This document shows positions 63,400 through 64,000 of a DNA stretch of 64,000 nt, piece by piece (position 1 is the stretch's first letter; each line of letters begins with the position of its first letter). Both the position numbers and the translations under genes were made by a program. This DNA is from Candidatus Gastranaerophilales bacterium (lineage in GTDB: Bacteria; Cyanobacteriota; Vampirovibrionia; Gastranaerophilales; Gastranaerophilaceae). A model generated the notes under the pieces. The model was given only the letters and a program-made list of their open reading frames with translations. It made no database searches and was not told the origin of the DNA. The stretch spans positions 124,001-188,000 of the forward strand of contig CALVED010000002.1 of assembly GCA_944326485.1 (NCBI GenBank). The letters run 5' to 3'.

Positions 63400-63996
63400 T
63401 TATAAGTTTTGTATTTTATCAGACATACCTTCAATATCATCTTTTAACATTTTCTTAACTACATCATTTTGTGCATCGAGCATTTTAACAACAGTTTCAA
63501 TATTTTTAATCTTGTTTTGTAAGATTGTATCGGCATTATTCAAAATACTGCTTGAAACTTTTTGATAAGCTGCAAGAGGTGCACTTGCTGTACCTTGAAG
63601 TAGGTTACCAATTAATGTTGTTCCTAAGCCAAAAGAACCAAGATAAGGAGACATAGCTTGTAAAATACCGCCAAACCCAGAAACAACACCTGCCGCAGGA
63701 AGAAGGAAGCTATCTCCAAAACCAAAACCAGAGGCTAAACCAGCTGTATAAGTAAGTGCGTTTATACCTGTTGTACCTGCTATTTCTGAGACAGAAGTTA
63801 AAGAAGAAGCACCACCGGTCATATATCCTTCATTTTGAGAAGAACCGAAGCCTTGAACTATAGATGCAGCTCCACCTGTAAATCCTGTATATTGAGAAAG
63901 TGAACCTATGCCGAAAGAAGAACCGGTCCCACTGGTAGAACTTGTTCCTGTCCAGTAAGAAGTACCAGGAATATTAATAGATGTTCCTCCGCCCAT
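63400..63996 (-). CDS. Gly/Ser/Thr-rich protein of unknown function (possibly continuing past the right edge)
   Basis: 198 codons from the first ATG in the window; the frame stays open to the edge, so the true N-terminus may lie outside. The first 120 residues are Gly/Ser/Thr-rich with repeated SxxSxxGTGSSFGIGS and TGGAAS/TGGASS elements. The middle (AAGVVSGFGGILQAMSPYLGSFGLGTTLIGNLLQGTAS) is hydrophobic and glycine-zipper-like. The end (NKIKNIETVVKMLDAQNDVVKKMLKDDIEGMSDKI) is an amphipathic helix. The layout suggests a surface or membrane-inserting structural protein. No family recognised. Confidence 0.6.
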   Translation of the reverse strand: MGGGTSINIPGTSYWTGTSSTSGTGSSFGIGSLSQYTGFTGGAASIVQGFGSSQNEGYMTGGASSLTSVSEIAGTTGINALTYTAGLASGFGFGDSFLLPAAGVVSGFGGILQAMSPYLGSFGLGTTLIGNLLQGTASAPLAAYQKVSSSILNNADTILQNKIKNIETVVKMLDAQNDVVKKMLKDDIEGMSDKIQNL

Positions 63997-64000
63997 TGTT

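Overview
The window is an AT-rich chromosomal segment densely packed with genes. It most likely comes from an anaerobic, outer-membrane-bearing member of Vampirovibrionia/Melainabacteria, perhaps Candidatus Gastranaerophilales. This is inferred from three things. There is a lipid A and LPS gene set (lpxD-lpxC-fabZ-lpxA, a two-gene rfaE1/rfaE2 heptose system, a Wzy/WaaL-type protein, wecB). Several families are also well known in Cyanobacteria (the DUF512 radical SAM protein, DUF4330, IctB-like O-antigen ligase). The metabolism looks strictly fermentative (ADP-forming acyl-CoA synthetase, PPi-dependent phosphofructokinase, class I fumarase, [4Fe-4S]-type hybrid cluster protein, NfnA-like flavoprotein). 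No 16S rRNA is present, so the assignment is not proven.

Layout. 1-2700 (minus): surface-glycan genes, namely a large membrane protein running off the left edge and a DPM1-like glycosyltransferase broken in two. 2784-8987: ADP-forming acyl-CoA ligase with a TatD-linked radical SAM gene, then PadR plus a DUF512 radical SAM protein (plus strand), then rnhB and rbgA. 9068-9421: rplS. rplS-rbgA-rnhB keeps the classic Firmicutes-like order. 9600-10850: a lineage-specific small protein and a non-coding stretch with a 40-bp direct repeat. 10855-17150: class I fumarase, rsmE-cca, ssb, and a four-carbon-acid kinase/PdxA2 pair. 17150-18815: accessory-looking stretch with an HTH regulator, a 165-bp tandem array carrying tRNA-Pro 3' ends, and tRNA-Pro(TGG). 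18815-30900: trpS-wecB, fabF, a GH38 mannosidase, a zincin, a B12 radical SAM protein, cutA, a glycolate-oxidase-like flavoprotein, a trypsin-like protease, and an NfnA-like protein with a 57-aa four-cysteine protein. 30900-39200: a small tagged protein, comEC, an exported coiled-coil protein, mfd, and a PrsA-like lipoprotein. 39206-44046: rfaE2 and the lipid A operon, then an M29 aminopeptidase. 44180-54464: a small exported protein, pfp, hcp, two unknowns, rfaE1-DUF4330-O-antigen ligase-sucCD. 54457-64000: an exported Thr-rich protein, nagZ, a GH13-like protein, AMIN-like and STAS-like proteins, rsmI, mpg, an exported PD-(D/E)XK-like protein, a GH77-like glucanotransferase, and a Gly/Ser-rich protein at the right edge.

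The most unusual signal is a dispersed, structured repeat of about 120 bp. Two near-full copies lie at 34409-34528 and 44056-44177, a diverged copy at about 17274-17377, and a half copy at about 46456-46500. All are on the plus strand. Each of the first three has a terminator-like hairpin followed by a second hairpin whose stem varies only by pair-preserving or wobble changes and which encloses a short reading frame of fixed length. The copy before mfd has created a false upstream start codon for that gene. The second most unusual feature is the tRNA-Pro locus, where the last 21 nt of the tRNA and its terminator are repeated three times with a 165-bp period.
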